This document shows, in pieces, positions 9,217-20,520 of a stretch of DNA of 64,000 bases (the stretch's first letter is position 1; the number at the start of each line of letters is the position of its first letter). Both the position numbers and the translations under genes were made by a program. The stretch is from Pseudo-nitzschia pungens (lineage: Eukaryota; Bacillariophyta; Bacillariophyceae; Bacillariales; Bacillariaceae), in contig CM074766.1 in NCBI GenBank assembly GCA_037355855.1, forward strand, positions 2,046,001 through 2,110,000. The letters run 5' to 3'. The notes beneath the pieces are model-generated. The model worked only from the letters and a program-made list of their open reading frames with translations. It was not told where the DNA came from and searched no databases.

Positions 9217-10152
9217 GTTCTAAAACCAGTGTCGATATCTGCTGTCTGTATGTCTCTGGCCTTGTGTTTTCTTTTCTTCGAAATATCGGTGGCCGTGGCT
9301 CTGGGGTCGTTCACGAGTTACTGCGTTAGTTCTTCGGCCTTAGTGCTCGTTCTTTTTGTTGAGTCATCTACGAGACGGGACGGGTACGAGTACGGATGCA
9401 TCCATGTCTCGTCGACAGGACTCACACGAGAATTAGCGTCTTCGAGTACACAATGCGCCGTAGAAAATGATGGATTCGCCGAGATCCGCAGCCTTCGGGT
9501 AATTACTACGTAATTACCAGGCATGATGTTGTAAATCTTACTTCTAATGAATACTCGTAATCGTAAGAACGAATGATTTTTTTTTAAAAATAATAAAAAT
9601 TTCGAACTGACTGTTGATTCGAACTGAAGTAAAGTAAGTTACCGTACACTACCAGTACTGAGGTACATACTTCATAGAGTAACTTACTTCGTACAGTACT
9701 TGTTTTAGCAAGGTAAGTTGTAAGTTTACCGGTAATTAGGCAGCACGCGAGGCAAGATAATCTTACTCTTTTAAAATCATACAAGTAACCTTACCGTGTA
9801 CTACGTTTGCCGGAATGTTTTTTCTTTCTCAATTTTTTTGGATTTTTAAAGTTTTTTGAACGAGAAAAAGAGAAGAAAAAGATTTTTGTCCAGTTTTTCA
9901 TCGTTTGGAATGAGTCGAACTAGTCTTATTCATTTAAAGAATTCATTCTCTCTTAGTTTCTCAAAGCTTCAAAAAGCGTGTCTGTATCCGTAATAAATTC
10001 CAACGTTATCTTCCCCTTTAGCCGCAAGCCGCAATTCGGAACGATCATTGATTCCGCGATGACGACAAATGACAACCAACACACAGAAAATCTTCCATTG
10101 TTGGTTATGCTTCGATCCGTGATTTCCTGAGAAGTACGTCGAATGTCTTACG
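9217..10152. other. Intergenic with dense GTAAG/CTTAC motifs
   Basis: No gene supported. 9530-9810 contains many short motifs such as AAATCTTAC, AGTAAGTTACCG, ACCAGTACTGAGG and TTTACCGGTAA, in both orientations. Confidence 0.45.
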
Positions 10153-12376
10153 ATGGTGTCGTTATCAGATAGCAGCATTTGTTCCTCTACGGCGTCGCAG
10201 GCTTGGGCTATACTGAGGCGCCATGCCCGAGATGAAATCAGCCGCTTGCGTCTCCAAGAATTGTGCCGAGACAACGATCGCGTATCGTCACTGGTCAGCG
10301 TCTACAATGCGATGACACCCAGCGCCAACAGCATGTTGATGATTGACCTCTCTCGACAACGCATGACGTTGGAAACACTGAATCATCTTTTGCATCTTGC
10401 AACCGCGAGAGGCCTACCAAAATTTATTCGACAGCTCTCCTGGGGACAGAATGATCCGGAAAATCCAATAGTGCCGTCGAGATTGCTTCAGGAACGGGAC
10501 AATCCGAACATAGATTCGAGTACCCCAAACGCGAACAACAAAGGCAACCACCACCGCTTCTCGAGAAGGGACAAAGACTCTAGCAGTCATCAAAAGCAAA
10601 AACAAAACGAGCAGCCATTTTGCTCCATCCCGTCGTATCACATGGCACTTCGTGTTCCTTCCGGGAGGAATTTCGAAATGTTGGCGAGGGATGGCTCCAA
10701 CGTGTTGGTAGGAATCCACAGTGATTGGAAACGCATTCGACGAATATCGGAGTCGCTGCGGAGGGGGAAGTTGCCGGGGGTTACCGGAGGGATGATCAAA
10801 GACGTGGTCGTTGTGGGACGCGGGTTGGCAGTCATGGCCTTGCGCTTTGTTTACTCGGCTCTTTGCAAAGACGAGGCCGCAACGATAGGCAGGCGTGTTG
10901 GAATGGACGGACGGAATCCCAAGAAAGGCAGCGAGCTGGGATATCGCCGCATCAAATTCCTCACGACGGTTGATCCCGTTCGAGCAACGGACGTGCTGGC
11001 CGGTTTGGATCCCTCCTCGACACTAGTGATAAGCGTTGCGGTTGCGGGGGAGGAGGAAACGGAATCAACGATGATGGCGACGAAGACACTTCAGACATGG
11101 CTTTTGACGAACCTAGGGGGGAACGGTCGAACACCCGCTGTCATCCTTAGCAAGCACTCCATGCTCGTGACGAGCGAATGAGGATTTGGCAAGCAAACAC
11201 AAGCGAGAATCTGTGTTTTTGATCCCCGACCATTCGCGCTGCGAACCTTTCACAACGTTTACCGCGGCGAGTCTATTGCCCCTATCTATCGTTTTTGGGT
11301 GGCCAACGGTTGAAGCATTTCTCTCGGGGGCACATGATATGGACCAGCATTTTGTAGAAACCAATCCCAGACACAATTTACCAGTGCTGCTAGCACTCAC
11401 GGATGTCTGGAATGATTGCTTGTTGTCACCTTCAAACAGCAACCGGAGCAACCCCTATTCGAACAATGCCGGACGTATCCTTACACCATATACCGAAGCG
11501 TTCGTTGCGTATCCGGCGTTCGTCGCAGCACTGGAAGCCCAAACATGTGGCAGAAAACGTGGCAGCAGCAGCAGCAGCAACAACACTAGCAGTCCTTCTG
11601 CTGCGCGCAGTGCGTCGTTTTTGTTTCCAAATTCGGGGATCTCGTCGTTATCCTCGGCAGCGGTTCAGTCGTCTACCTGCTCCTCTGTTGTCATTGATGG
11701 TGGACTCCACGGCATTTACAATCGATCGCTGTACTGGATCTCCCAAAACCATTCCATCGGAACTCGTCACGACGCTCGACTCCCAACTAGCCACCAACGT
11801 GTCGTTGAAAGGAGGGGAAGGGACGCGAGAAATCTATGAAGCGCAGGATGCCCTCATTTGCTCTCTGTTTGCGCATGCCGATTGCTTGGCTTTTGGTTCC
11901 GATGATGACAGCGAGAGTCATTGGCCTAAACCCGACGACCAGCATCCCATGGACAGCGATTTCGGGGGCGATCCGACCGGTGCGTCGTTCGGCGAGCCAC
12001 ACCGGATGGAGGATCATTCACCGAATGGCAACCGACCGAGCACGCTGTTGTTGTGTGGCAGACTGGACGCGTTTACGTGCGGACAATTTGTCGCAATGGC
12101 GGAACATCGCGCCGTTGTCAAGGCCTGGATCTGGGACATCGACCCCTTCCCCGTGAATCGGTGGCTGCGGTGGTGGTGGCGGTTCACCGATCGAAACGAA
12201 CCGAATTGCTGAGAGAAAGCCTGCAGAAGATGATGTCCCAGGAATACGAGGAGGACGAGGAGGAGGACGGAGACGAAGGAGAGCACACAACGCGGTTGAA
12301 TCTGTCTACCAAAACAATTCTTCGCCACTATGCCAGCATGGCAAAAGGCCAGAGAAGAAATGCCGCAAACAATTAG
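10153..12376 (+). pseudogene. Degenerate glucose-6-phosphate isomerase
   Basis: Homology to GPI runs through three reading frames. The first (10153-11181) contains SYHMALRVPSGR and GKLPGVTGGMIKDVVVVGRG, aligning with the HxALR and IKDVVNIGIGGSDLGP regions, but the GGSDLGP phosphate-binding loop is lost. The frame then shifts near 11170-11181 into a segment with PFTTFTAASLLPLSIVFGW, LSGAHDMDQHF and HNLPVLLALTDVWN. It shifts again near 11740-11790 (TIPSELVTTLDSQLAT, GNRPSTLLLCGRLDAFTCGQ, EHRAVVKAWIWDIDPF) and once more near 12160. A long low-complexity insert (10480-10610) and Ser runs are also present. A functional GPI interconverts glucose-6-phosphate and fructose-6-phosphate; this copy should not. 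Assembly indels could explain some breaks but not the altered motifs. Confidence 0.75.
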
Positions 12377-12452
12377 GACGATTTTTATGGAATATTTTCG
12401 AAAATTTCTGCTTTGTTGTATTAAATAATGGTTCCGTGTACGAAATGCGTTG

Positions 12453-14007
12453 CTACATTTCGAGTCGCTTTATGATGCAGTCTGTTCCTCCGGCATAGAT
12501 CGCTTGGCTGCCACCGCCCTCCTCTCCCAGGGGAGGGAGCCACAGCAAGGAGAGACCCTTTTCTTCCCTGGGAAAGGTTCGCACGGTGTGCAGGGGATTC
12601 GACGATCGAATGTCCCAGACCTTGACGGCGCCATCGTGACTGGTGGATGCCAATTGATAGGCATTCGTTTTGCTCCATTTGACGCAGGAGACCCACGCCT
12701 TGTGCGAGGGACGGAAGGTGTTGTCGGAGACCAGCATCGAGTTTTGCTTGGAGTTGTTGTTGTTGACCCGCACGTCCCAGAGCCGGATGGTGCAGTCGGG
12801 ATGCCCCGTGGCGACGACACCCTCGGAATGGTAGGAGGTATCCAGGCACGATGACAACCCGGGCACCGTTCAGGGTCAGCAGACAGTTTTCTTTCTCCAC
12901 GTCCCACAGTTTGATGGAATGGTCCCAGCTTCCGCTGATGAGATGGGTGCCGGCGGTGGCCCCGTCGCCCGTTTTGTTGTGGTTTCCCCACGAAAGGCCG
13001 GTCACCGACTGCGAGTGCGCGTTTTCGAAATGGACGGTTGCGGCGATCTCGGGTTCGGAGCTGGACGGCCTGACTTTTTTCTTCGAGGATCCCTTTTGCC
13101 TCTTCCTGTCGGCACCGGTCGAATGATTCTCCACGACGTTTTCGACGTTCCAAATAGAGATCTTACCGTTGCCGCACCCGCTGGCGAGGACGCTGCCGGA
13201 TGTCGCGCCGTTGAAGTCCAGACTGGTAAATGCGGCTGACGAAGATCCGAGCTCGTTTTCGGCGAGAACGCACCGCCCGAACAATCCGATCCGTCCCTTG
13301 CCGTTCTCGCCGTTGCTTTCGAAAGTGTGAACGCTGAGGGAATGATCCATCGACGCGGATGCGATCCAAACCCTGTCGTCGTCGATGCGGCTCGTTGCCA
13401 TGGCCTTGATGGGCCCGGTGGTCGCATCGGTCGTGAAATCCACCTTGGTGAGTGTGCTGTCACCGTTTCGCTTGTACGCATGGATGGATCCGTCGTAGCA
13501 CCCAGAAAACACGAATCCCTCCCCGGCATTGCTCCCGCTCCCGCTCCCGACGCAAGCCGAGAGACAAGACACCCAATCGGGCAGGGTCTCCCCGTCGTCT
13601 CGTCGCTGCGGCACATCCGCTGCCGGGAAGTAGGTGATCGGTATCGCTTCCTCCAGACTCAGACCGTGCTGTCTGGCTTCCTTCTCGACCCCCTTTCGCA
13701 AGAGCCGATTGCTCGTTCCCTTGACGATGAATTCGAACGCGAGCGGCGGCAGCTTTTCCTCGTCGCTATCGTCGTCGTCGTCGCTCGATTCGTCGTCACT
13801 GTCGTCGTCGCCGCGTTTTTGTTTGTCGACCGCCCGGCCCAGCAAGTGATTCAGAACGGCGGAAAGCCCCTTGCGCCCGATGTCGGCGGGGACGGCAATC
13901 GGTTCGGACGGTACCTCTAAGGAACGGTCCTCGACCAAATTGGAAAGCTTCAGAGAGACCCGGACCTGGGGGCCTTCCCGATCGCTATCGGAATCCGAGG
14001 AAGACAT
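12453..14007 (-). CDS. WDR12/Ytm1 ribosome-biogenesis WD40 protein, with one frame break
   Basis: ATG at 14007. The N-terminus (about residues 14-120) is an NLE domain: VRVSLKLSNLVED, LSAVLNHLLG, LAFEFIVKGTSNRLLR, then IPITYFPA. WD40 repeats follow, with SGCYDGSIHAY, LASGCGNGKISIWNVEN, LISGSWDHSIKLWDVEKENC and, after a frame change, ATGHPDCTIRLWDVR and LASTSHDGAVKVWDIRS. Ytm1/WDR12 joins Erb1/BOP1 and Nop7/PES1 in 60S pre-rRNA processing in the nucleolus. The frame changes near 12850: NGARVV runs into a dead frame, while one base less gives SCLDTSYHSEGVV and continues to the stop at 12453. All repeats are well kept, so I favour a sequencing indel over a true pseudogene. Confidence 0.85.
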
Positions 14008-14329
14008 GTTTCCGTTCTTGTTGCTTTGCGCAGTCTGTTGGAGTGGAGATGGAGATGGAGAGGAGTGGAGTGGAGAGGAGTGGAGAGAGAGTTGTCGTTC
14101 TACCGGTGATCTTGGAAGCAGACCCTGCCGCTGCTACGGAGATGAAGTATTTTTTGGAAACCCAGCATCTTGGTCTCGCTCTGACTTCTTCGGTCGCACA
14201 ACAAAACGACCGACTTTTTCTCGATGATTGATTTTCAGTCTCAAGTTTTGGTTGGTTATGATTGTCTGGAGCATCGACTTGGCTACTCAAAGTCAATATA
14301 TAAATTATAATTTCTATGCCAAAATCACC

Positions 14330-14401
14330 AGCTCAGTAGCTCAGAGGTAGAGTGTTGGGCTCATAACCCAAAGGTCCGTGGATCGAAACCACGCTGAGCT
14401 A
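14330..14401 (+). tRNA. Initiator tRNA-Met (CAT)
   Basis: A 72-nt cloverleaf with acceptor stem AGCTCAG/CTGAGCT, D arm GCTC-loop-GAGT, anticodon arm TTGGG CTCATAA CCCAA with anticodon CAT, and T arm CGTGG ATCGAAA CCACG. Three features mark a eukaryotic initiator rather than an elongator: an A1:U72 pair, three G:C pairs closing the anticodon loop, and the AUCGAAA T-loop in place of TTCGA. The A box (TAGCTCAGAGG) and B box (GGATCGAAACC) are internal RNA polymerase III promoters. No intron is present. Confidence 0.92.
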
Positions 14402-14408
14402 GCACAAC

Positions 14409-14413
14409 TTTTT
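14409..14413 (+). terminator. RNA polymerase III terminator T5
   Basis: A run of five T residues begins 8 nt after the 3' end of the initiator tRNA. Confidence 0.7.
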
Positions 14414-15826
14414 CTTCCGCACATGGTATTGTTTTGGCTCGGATGGCTGGCAACGATGCCTCCAACTTTGCTCACCCATGGAAGGGAAATCTATTTTTTG
14501 TGTTCCTACTAGACTCACTCTGAAATAACGATGATTCATTCAATCCCATCACAAGTCTGCTGCATGTTTGTGAACGAGACATGGAAGAGGGAGGAGATGA
14601 TGAGAAAGAAGAGCAACCACAACCAATGATGGGGGTCGGCTCTCTGTTTCTTGTGCACAACTATTAGTACTACTAATTTGGATGACTACTTCATGATTCA
14701 CAAAACAGCAGGAATGTTGTCTAGAGTTCATATGCTGGCACTGTACCTAGTAGTAATAGTACTGATGACAAAAAGGAAAACGGATGATTCACATCGAGTA
14801 GTCAAAATTACCAGACAGCACTAGTTGTCATTGATGAACCCTGCCCAGTATATATATCTCAAATTCATCTGAAATGAAGTGATGGATCTACTAGTGGTAG
14901 TAGTACCCCCAACTGTACTGGAATTGACATTCTTGAGCCACTCTCAATCATCTCCAATATGGTAGTAGGTACTACTACTTCGTACTATTTTTACATGCAA
15001 AAAAAATGTGTCCAAACATGGCAATGCTGCATTAAGAAAGAGGTGATTACTTCTGAGATATAGTAATAGTGCTGGTGGTTCGTAGTCATGATGTGTGCAA
15101 TGCCAAACGAATCAAATCATACTTGGTGGAACTTCAAGAAGGTGCTGCTGGTGCTGCTCTCTCTCACAATGGCGCCATGCTCTAACAAGTGTTGCTGGTA
15201 CTAGTACCTCGTTCTTCTCAATCAAGATCAAGAAGAAGGTAAGGTTACTAGCTAAATGAAGACAACACGGCTTTCTCTTGATTGGAGCGGTTACGGAACC
15301 GTACCGTATCATTGTAGTGACGATGAACCAAAGACTTTTCACACAGTATCCATATCCATACGTGTACTACTAGCCGTTAAAAGTGGCACTTTGGCGTTCC
15401 TGTCGTCACGAAGAGAAACTCGGAAGAACTTCGTACGGTAACTTACCGTACAAATAGCCGTGACCTACTAAAATTATTTCTATGGCTGGGATACAAGTAA
15501 TCTTACCGTACACGTAAGGTTTTAAGATTACCGATCGTTGTTTCGTGTACGACCCGTGAACGAGTAAGGTTAACTTACTTCGTACTGTACTTTTATTACA
15601 AGTACAGTAAGGTTATTTCATCGGACCTCAAACCTCAAACCGAGATTTTGGTCCGCTCCGTGATTTTCAATTTGCTTCAATCCAACGACGCTGCCAGCTT
15701 TTCTTCGACAAACGAGCTTGCCAGCGAGCATTCACAAGCGACGACCATTCTTTCCAAATAATAATAATCCTTTAATAATACCCATCAACCCTTCTCGAAG
15801 GAGATCCCCCGCTGGAGACCGGAGAC
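14414..15826. other. Intergenic with ACT/AGT-rich and GTAAG motifs
   Basis: No gene supported in 1.4 kb. Short TACTAGTA/AGTAGTACT tracts recur between 14660 and 15210, and GTAAG/CTTAC motifs between 15420 and 15620. The last 100 bp form the 5' flank of the PPR gene. Confidence 0.45.
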
Positions 15827-18247
15827 ATGAACTACGGCGCTTGCGGGAGAACGGCTCTCCGGCACGTCGGTGCTGGTGCTGGCGCTGGCGCTGGCAGTTT
15901 GCTGGAGAGCAGCATTGCGCGGGTGGGGAAAGCCTACGGCAGGAAAACGACGTGTCGGCGTTGGAATCGCGGCACTCTGCGGCAAGCGCACTCGACCGGG
16001 ACCGCACCGAACGGAACCCTCCGGGCGACCCCCGCTGTCCTCGCCGATCGTCACCGCGAGCGGGAACCGCCGCACCGGTCGCCGCCGAAGGCATCCTTCG
16101 GCACGACCGCAACCGCGGCAACTGCGAGCTCGGAAGACTTTTCGAAATTTTCGACCGTCGAACTGAAGCAGTTGGCCGCAAAGTCGCTTCGGCGGTACAA
16201 GAGAGAAGAAGACGCGACGCAACGGGCGGAACGCATGCTGAAACACATTTTGGAGAGGGCGACGCAACAACAGCAACAACAAGAAAACGACGACGGAGAA
16301 GCGGAAGATTTCTCGAGCATTCAAACCTCGCTCATAGACACCTGGACGACATACCAGTATTCGGTGATGAGAGATATCAAAGACTCCATAGAAGATGAAG
16401 AAGACGAAGCATCCGAATCATACGAATCATACGAAGCATCCGAACGAGATGCCGACGAGAACGCGAATCGGCAGCAGCAACGGCAAAGCTTGCAATACAA
16501 ACGGTTGAGAATGGTTTGCTCCGCCGCGGAGTCGATGACCGGCATCCTGGAAAGCATGGAGAATCCCTCCCCCCACCACTACGTCGCCATTCTGAAGGCG
16601 TGGGCAAACACCTGCGAGGTGGCCCGCACCATTGGAAAATCGAAAACGGCCGCCGTCGTTGGCATCCCCCAGCGCGCCCAACTCATCCTGAACGAGATGG
16701 GAGGAGCGACGAACCGACACGAAAGCGGCGAAAGAGGTGATGCCGTGTCCGTCGAGGCCTGCAACGAAGTGATCCGGGCCTGGGCCCACAGCTCGGAATA
16801 CCTGCGGGGGACCATGGCGGAACAGGTCTTTCGGACGATCCGATTCCCCACCGGGGAGAGTCTGCGAATGATCACGCGGGCCCACGCCTGGAGCAACGAG
16901 ACCCGGTCGGCGTTCAAGGCCACCGGTCATTTCATGCGCATGATGAGACTCCTGGAGGCGGGCCGGGACGACATGGAGCCGTCCTCGATCACCGATTACC
17001 ACGTCTTGTGCGACGCCTGGACCGTTGCGGGAGACCGGAACAGTTCCTCCAAGGTGTACAGCGTGCTGCAGATCATGAACAACGCCTACCGGAAGGGCCT
17101 CACGGAGATCCGTCCCGACCTCCGGTGTTATCGCGACGCCCTCGTCACGATGTCCCGCCGGCAGAACGTGGACGACGTCGGGGAACTGGCCGACCGAACG
17201 CTCGGGGAAATGAGGGAAAGGACGATCGTTCCGGACACGCTCTGCTATCGCTCGGCCATTCTGGCGTGGAAACACGTCGCCATGTCCCGGGACTGTCCCG
17301 ACCCCGAGCGGGCCATCCGGAGAACCCGGGAACTCCTGCGCGAGATGTCCGAGGCCTACCACCGCACGACGGAGACCCTGGTCCGGCCCACCACGGAAGA
17401 CTACAACCACGTCCTCCACGCGATGTCGCTCTCGAAGAATCCCGAGACGGTAAAAGACGCCCGATTTCTCTTCGAGGCTCTGGTCGACGGGGCGTCGGTC
17501 ACGGGGGGAGCGGACGCCCGGTCGTACCGTTACATGATCGGGATCTGGCGCAACAGTCGTTCGCCCGACAAGGTGGCCCGGGCCTCGGAGCTCCTGCGGG
17601 AAGTCAGGGACAATTGCGCGAGCAACGACGATTGGAGGAATTCGAAACTTTCCGAGGCGTCCGCGATGGACGCTTTTACCGCTTTTGTTCGGGTGTGCGG
17701 AGCCCACGCAACCCCTTCGAACAAGACAACGACGACGACAACAACATCATCGAGGGAGCTCCAACAAGAACGCACGAGAATCATGACTCTGGCTCTGCGG
17801 GTTCTCGGAGACGCGCGAGAGCTGGGATTGACCCCCGATTCGGATACCTACGCGGCTCTCGTCGAAGCCTGCGACAATCTGCTGCCGGTCCACGGGGCCG
17901 AGCGCGAAACCGTGCTGGAAAATATTTTTCGCCGGGCCTGCGAGGAGGGAGTCGTCGCTCCGAGCCTGCTCGAGCGCTTCCGGTCCGCGGCGTCGACGCA
18001 CTCGTACGCGAAAATGGTCGTCTCCAAAAGCGTCCCGTCCGAGGACGTCAAGGTCGTCCCCGAATCCTGGACCCGAAACGTCGAGGGGTACGGGTACGGG
18101 TACGAGTACCGCGAGGGCAAGAAGGTCATGCCGCTGAGCATCCACGGAAATTTTACCTTCACCAAGGCCGCCGCCGAGTACCGGATGCGAAAGCTGCGGC
18201 GGCGCGCCAATCAAAACGCGCTGCGGGGCGGACGGCTTAAAAAATAA
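15827..18247 (+). CDS. Pentatricopeptide-repeat (PPR) protein
   Basis: 806 residues, single exon. The N-terminus is rich in Ala, Gly and Arg with few acidic residues, compatible with an organelle presequence. From about residue 240 a series of helical-pair repeats appears: HHYVAILKAWANTCE, EACNEVIRAWAHSSEYL, ITDYHVLCDAWTVAGDRN, RCYRDALVTMSRRQN, LCYRSAILAWKHVAMSR, EDYNHVLHAMSLSKN and RSYRYMIGIWRNSRSPDK. These fit the PPR pattern (about 35 residues, Tyr/Asn at the start of helix A). PPR proteins bind organellar RNA and act in processing, stability or translation. An acidic coiled segment lies at about 185-220. The target RNA cannot be told. GC content and codon use match the neighbouring genes. 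Confidence 0.8.
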   Translation: MNYGACGRTALRHVGAGAGAGAGSLLESSIARVGKAYGRKTTCRRWNRGTLRQAHSTGTAPNGTLRATPAVLADRHREREPPHRSPPKASFGTTATAATASSEDFSKFSTVELKQLAAKSLRRYKREEDATQRAERMLKHILERATQQQQQQENDDGEAEDFSSIQTSLIDTWTTYQYSVMRDIKDSIEDEEDEASESYESYEASERDADENANRQQQRQSLQYKRLRMVCSAAESMTGILESMENPSPHHYVAILKAWANTCEVARTIGKSKTAAVVGIPQRAQLILNEMGGATNRHESGERGDAVSVEACNEVIRAWAHSSEYLRGTMAEQVFRTIRFPTGESLRMITRAHAWSNETRSAFKATGHFMRMMRLLEAGRDDMEPSSITDYHVLCDAWTVAGDRNSSSKVYSVLQIMNNAYRKGLTEIRPDLRCYRDALVTMSRRQNVDDVGELADRTLGEMRERTIVPDTLCYRSAILAWKHVAMSRDCPDPERAIRRTRELLREMSEAYHRTTETLVRPTTEDYNHVLHAMSLSKNPETVKDARFLFEALVDGASVTGGADARSYRYMIGIWRNSRSPDKVARASELLREVRDNCASNDDWRNSKLSEASAMDAFTAFVRVCGAHATPSNKTTTTTTTSSRELQQERTRIMTLALRVLGDARELGLTPDSDTYAALVEACDNLLPVHGAERETVLENIFRRACEEGVVAPSLLERFRSAASTHSYAKMVVSKSVPSEDVKVVPESWTRNVEGYGYGYEYREGKKVMPLSIHGNFTFTKAAAEYRMRKLRRRANQNALRGGRLKK

Positions 18248-18733
18248 TAAGAGATCCCACCGACCAACCGGCAAACCGATCGATCGATCGATCGATCATG
18301 AATCATCCACAATTATTATTATTATTATAACACATCGATTCATTCATTCATTCATTCGAACGCGACGGTGCGCAACGGATTGCGAACCCGCTTTCCGTTC
18401 GAGGGTTTGCAACGAGGGTCTTCGTTCCATCGAGTCGACGGAAAAGCACGGATGGATTCGAATGCTCCTTTCGCGACCGTGGTTGCGAGCAATTCCTCGT
18501 CGTCGTCATTCGTCTCGCAGCACTAAGACTACCGTACGGTACGCACTACTACTAGTCAATTAGTAGTATTCGCCATTCCGCGCCAATAACAATACTCCTA
18601 CATACAATCAAAAGTTCCTCGTGACTACGAAATGCCAAAGCAAACTTAATGATTCGATTTCGTTGTACGTTGTCCCCAATGCTCAACTCAACTCAACTCA
18701 ACTCAACACGACAGCCGTCGTCGTCGTCGTCGA
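18248..18733. other. Intergenic between convergent genes
   Basis: Contains simple repeats: (GATC)n near 18280, (TTA)n near 18313 and (ATTC)n near 18340, and five CAACT repeats near 18682. No coding signal seen. Confidence 0.5.
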
Positions 18734-20520
18734 TCACGTTCCCTTCTTGGGCAGCGCCGATCGAAATCCCGCATTGTTCTTGAACCACTTTTCGTTCGCC
18801 GACCTGACCTTATCCTTTTGCGCCTCGGGATTGATCAATTCCATGCCGGTCGTCTGGGTGAACACCACGCTGCTGGCCAAACCGTCCCGGTTCTTGGCTT
18901 GCTGGGCCATCTGCAGGGCGCGTTTCCGCGACGCCTTGGTGTTCGCCTGCCGCATCTTGCGCTTCTCCGTGACCTTGCGGATGGCCCCGCCGTTGTCCGC
19001 GGTATCCAGGAGCCCCATGGTGATTCCCATGGCGTCGTCCCCGTACTCTCCCTGCCGGGCGCTAAAGGCCCGCGTGTTGGCCTGCTTCATCATCGCCGTC
19101 TCCTCGAAGCGTTCCTTCAACCGGCGCATCCGGCGGCCTCCCCGGCGCTTCCTGGCTTCCAGGTCGGGTTTCGGGAGGGCCTTCTTGACCGGGGCCCGGT
19201 CGGGTTCCCGCCACTTTTCGAATTTTTCCTCCAGTTGCTTCCGGTAGCTTTCTCCCGCGGAGGCGCTCCGCTGCCGACCCGAATCGACGTTGGAAAAGTC
19301 GAACCGCGCCACCAGCGCCAGCTTGGCCGCCACCACCTTCAGCGCCTTCTTCCTGTAGGTGTCGGCGAGGGACTGGATGAGATCGCACCCGGAGAGCAAT
19401 CCGGTGTGCGGTTTGATCGAGCCGCTCGACGACAAGCCGGCCCTGGACTCGGAATTGACCTTGGTTTGTCCCAGGACCTGGAGGTTGCAGCTGGGAATCT
19501 GTTGCGGTGCGCGTGTGCGTGTGTGTGTGCGTGAGTGTGAGGCAACAACAAACAAACAAACAAACGAACAAGTAACCAAACAAACACACAAGCAACCAAA
19601 CAAGCAAACAAGAACGACAGACGCGGTTCCCGGTTCCACGCGACCGGTCTCACCTTGGTCAATTCCTGGAGACCTCCCGCCAACCCCAGGAGCTTCGCGG
19701 CCGTGGGCGCTCCGACGAGGGCGCAGACGCTCGGGCAGAGACTCTCCATGGAATTCTCCACGAAATCCATCAGGTCCTTTTGCACCGCGAGCAATTCTTC
19801 CGTGTAGGTGGCCGCAACATCGACGGCCTCGAGCTCGGCCCCCGTCAGCAAACGGCCCGACGTCGTGCTGCCGGCCATGGATATCGTGATGATCTGGTTG
19901 CTGGTCAGGATTTCGTTCAGTTCGTCGTTGACCCTCGTGAGGTCCGTCTCGTTGCCGATGATCCGGACGGCGTTCTTGTAGTGCAGCGGATTGGGGAGGA
20001 GGTCCTCGAGCTCGGGAAATTTCGGTCGGTACGTCTCGGCCAGTCTGGAGTGCGCCCTTCCCATTTCTTCCGCCAGGCCGGCGAGGTATTTGTTCGATCG
20101 GACCACCAGCCAGTGGTTCTCTTCCTCTCGTTCCTTTCGGTTCGCGGTGTCGCCGGCGAGGGACGCCGATCGCTTCGCGTCCGGATCGTTGCGGCCTCCG
20201 CCGGAATCGTTGTTGCGCTCTCGCACAATCTTCAGGTGCTTCCGGAGCGACGGGTTGTCGAGAAACTCGGAACATTTTCTCGGTCCGTCCGCCGAGGCCG
20301 GTTTGGAATCCGCGGCCGGAATTCCGTGGTCGTCGTCTAGCGTTCCTTCGTTTTCGACCGCATCGATCGATGCGTGTTCTTGTTCGTGTGCATGTGCATC
20401 CACCGCGTCGTCACGCCCGGCTGCTCCAACTCCAACCTCGGTTTGATCTTCGTCGTCCGAGTCCATCAAATCGTCCAAATCGCCCAACAGGGCATCCGCG
20501 AGCGTCGTCGTCCCCTCCAT
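18734..20520 (-). CDS. PRP31: U4/U6 snRNP protein Prp31
   Basis: Two exons, 20520-19654 and 19498-18734, joined at a GTGAGA donor and an AACAG acceptor in phase 0, giving 543 residues. The acidic N-terminus is followed by the NOSIC/Nop region: NPLHYKNAVRIIGNETDLT, LNEILTSNQIITISMAGST, ENSMESLCPSVCALVGAPTA, KLLGLAGGLQELTK, then IPSCNLQVLGQTK and IKPHTGLLSGCDLIQSL. The C-terminal Prp31 domain contains RRMRRLKERF and MGITMGLLD. Prp31 binds the U4 5' stem-loop with the 15.5K protein and holds the U4/U6.U5 tri-snRNP together. The length is close to the animal protein. The 155-nt intron contains a CAAA-type microsatellite. Confidence 0.93.

Noticed and set aside
16427..17707. 426-codon minus-strand ORF opposite the PPR gene
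   Set aside because: The plus strand has clear PPR repeats; the minus frame has skewed Gly/Arg/Val composition typical of an antisense shadow. The same holds for long ORFs at 17008-18240, 31260-32573, 32628-34207 and 34792-36978.
19499..19653. The ORF reading through the Prp31 intron
   Set aside because: Both flanking reading frames show Nop-domain homology that joins exactly at a GTGAGA donor and AACAG acceptor; the interior is CAAA microsatellite sequence.
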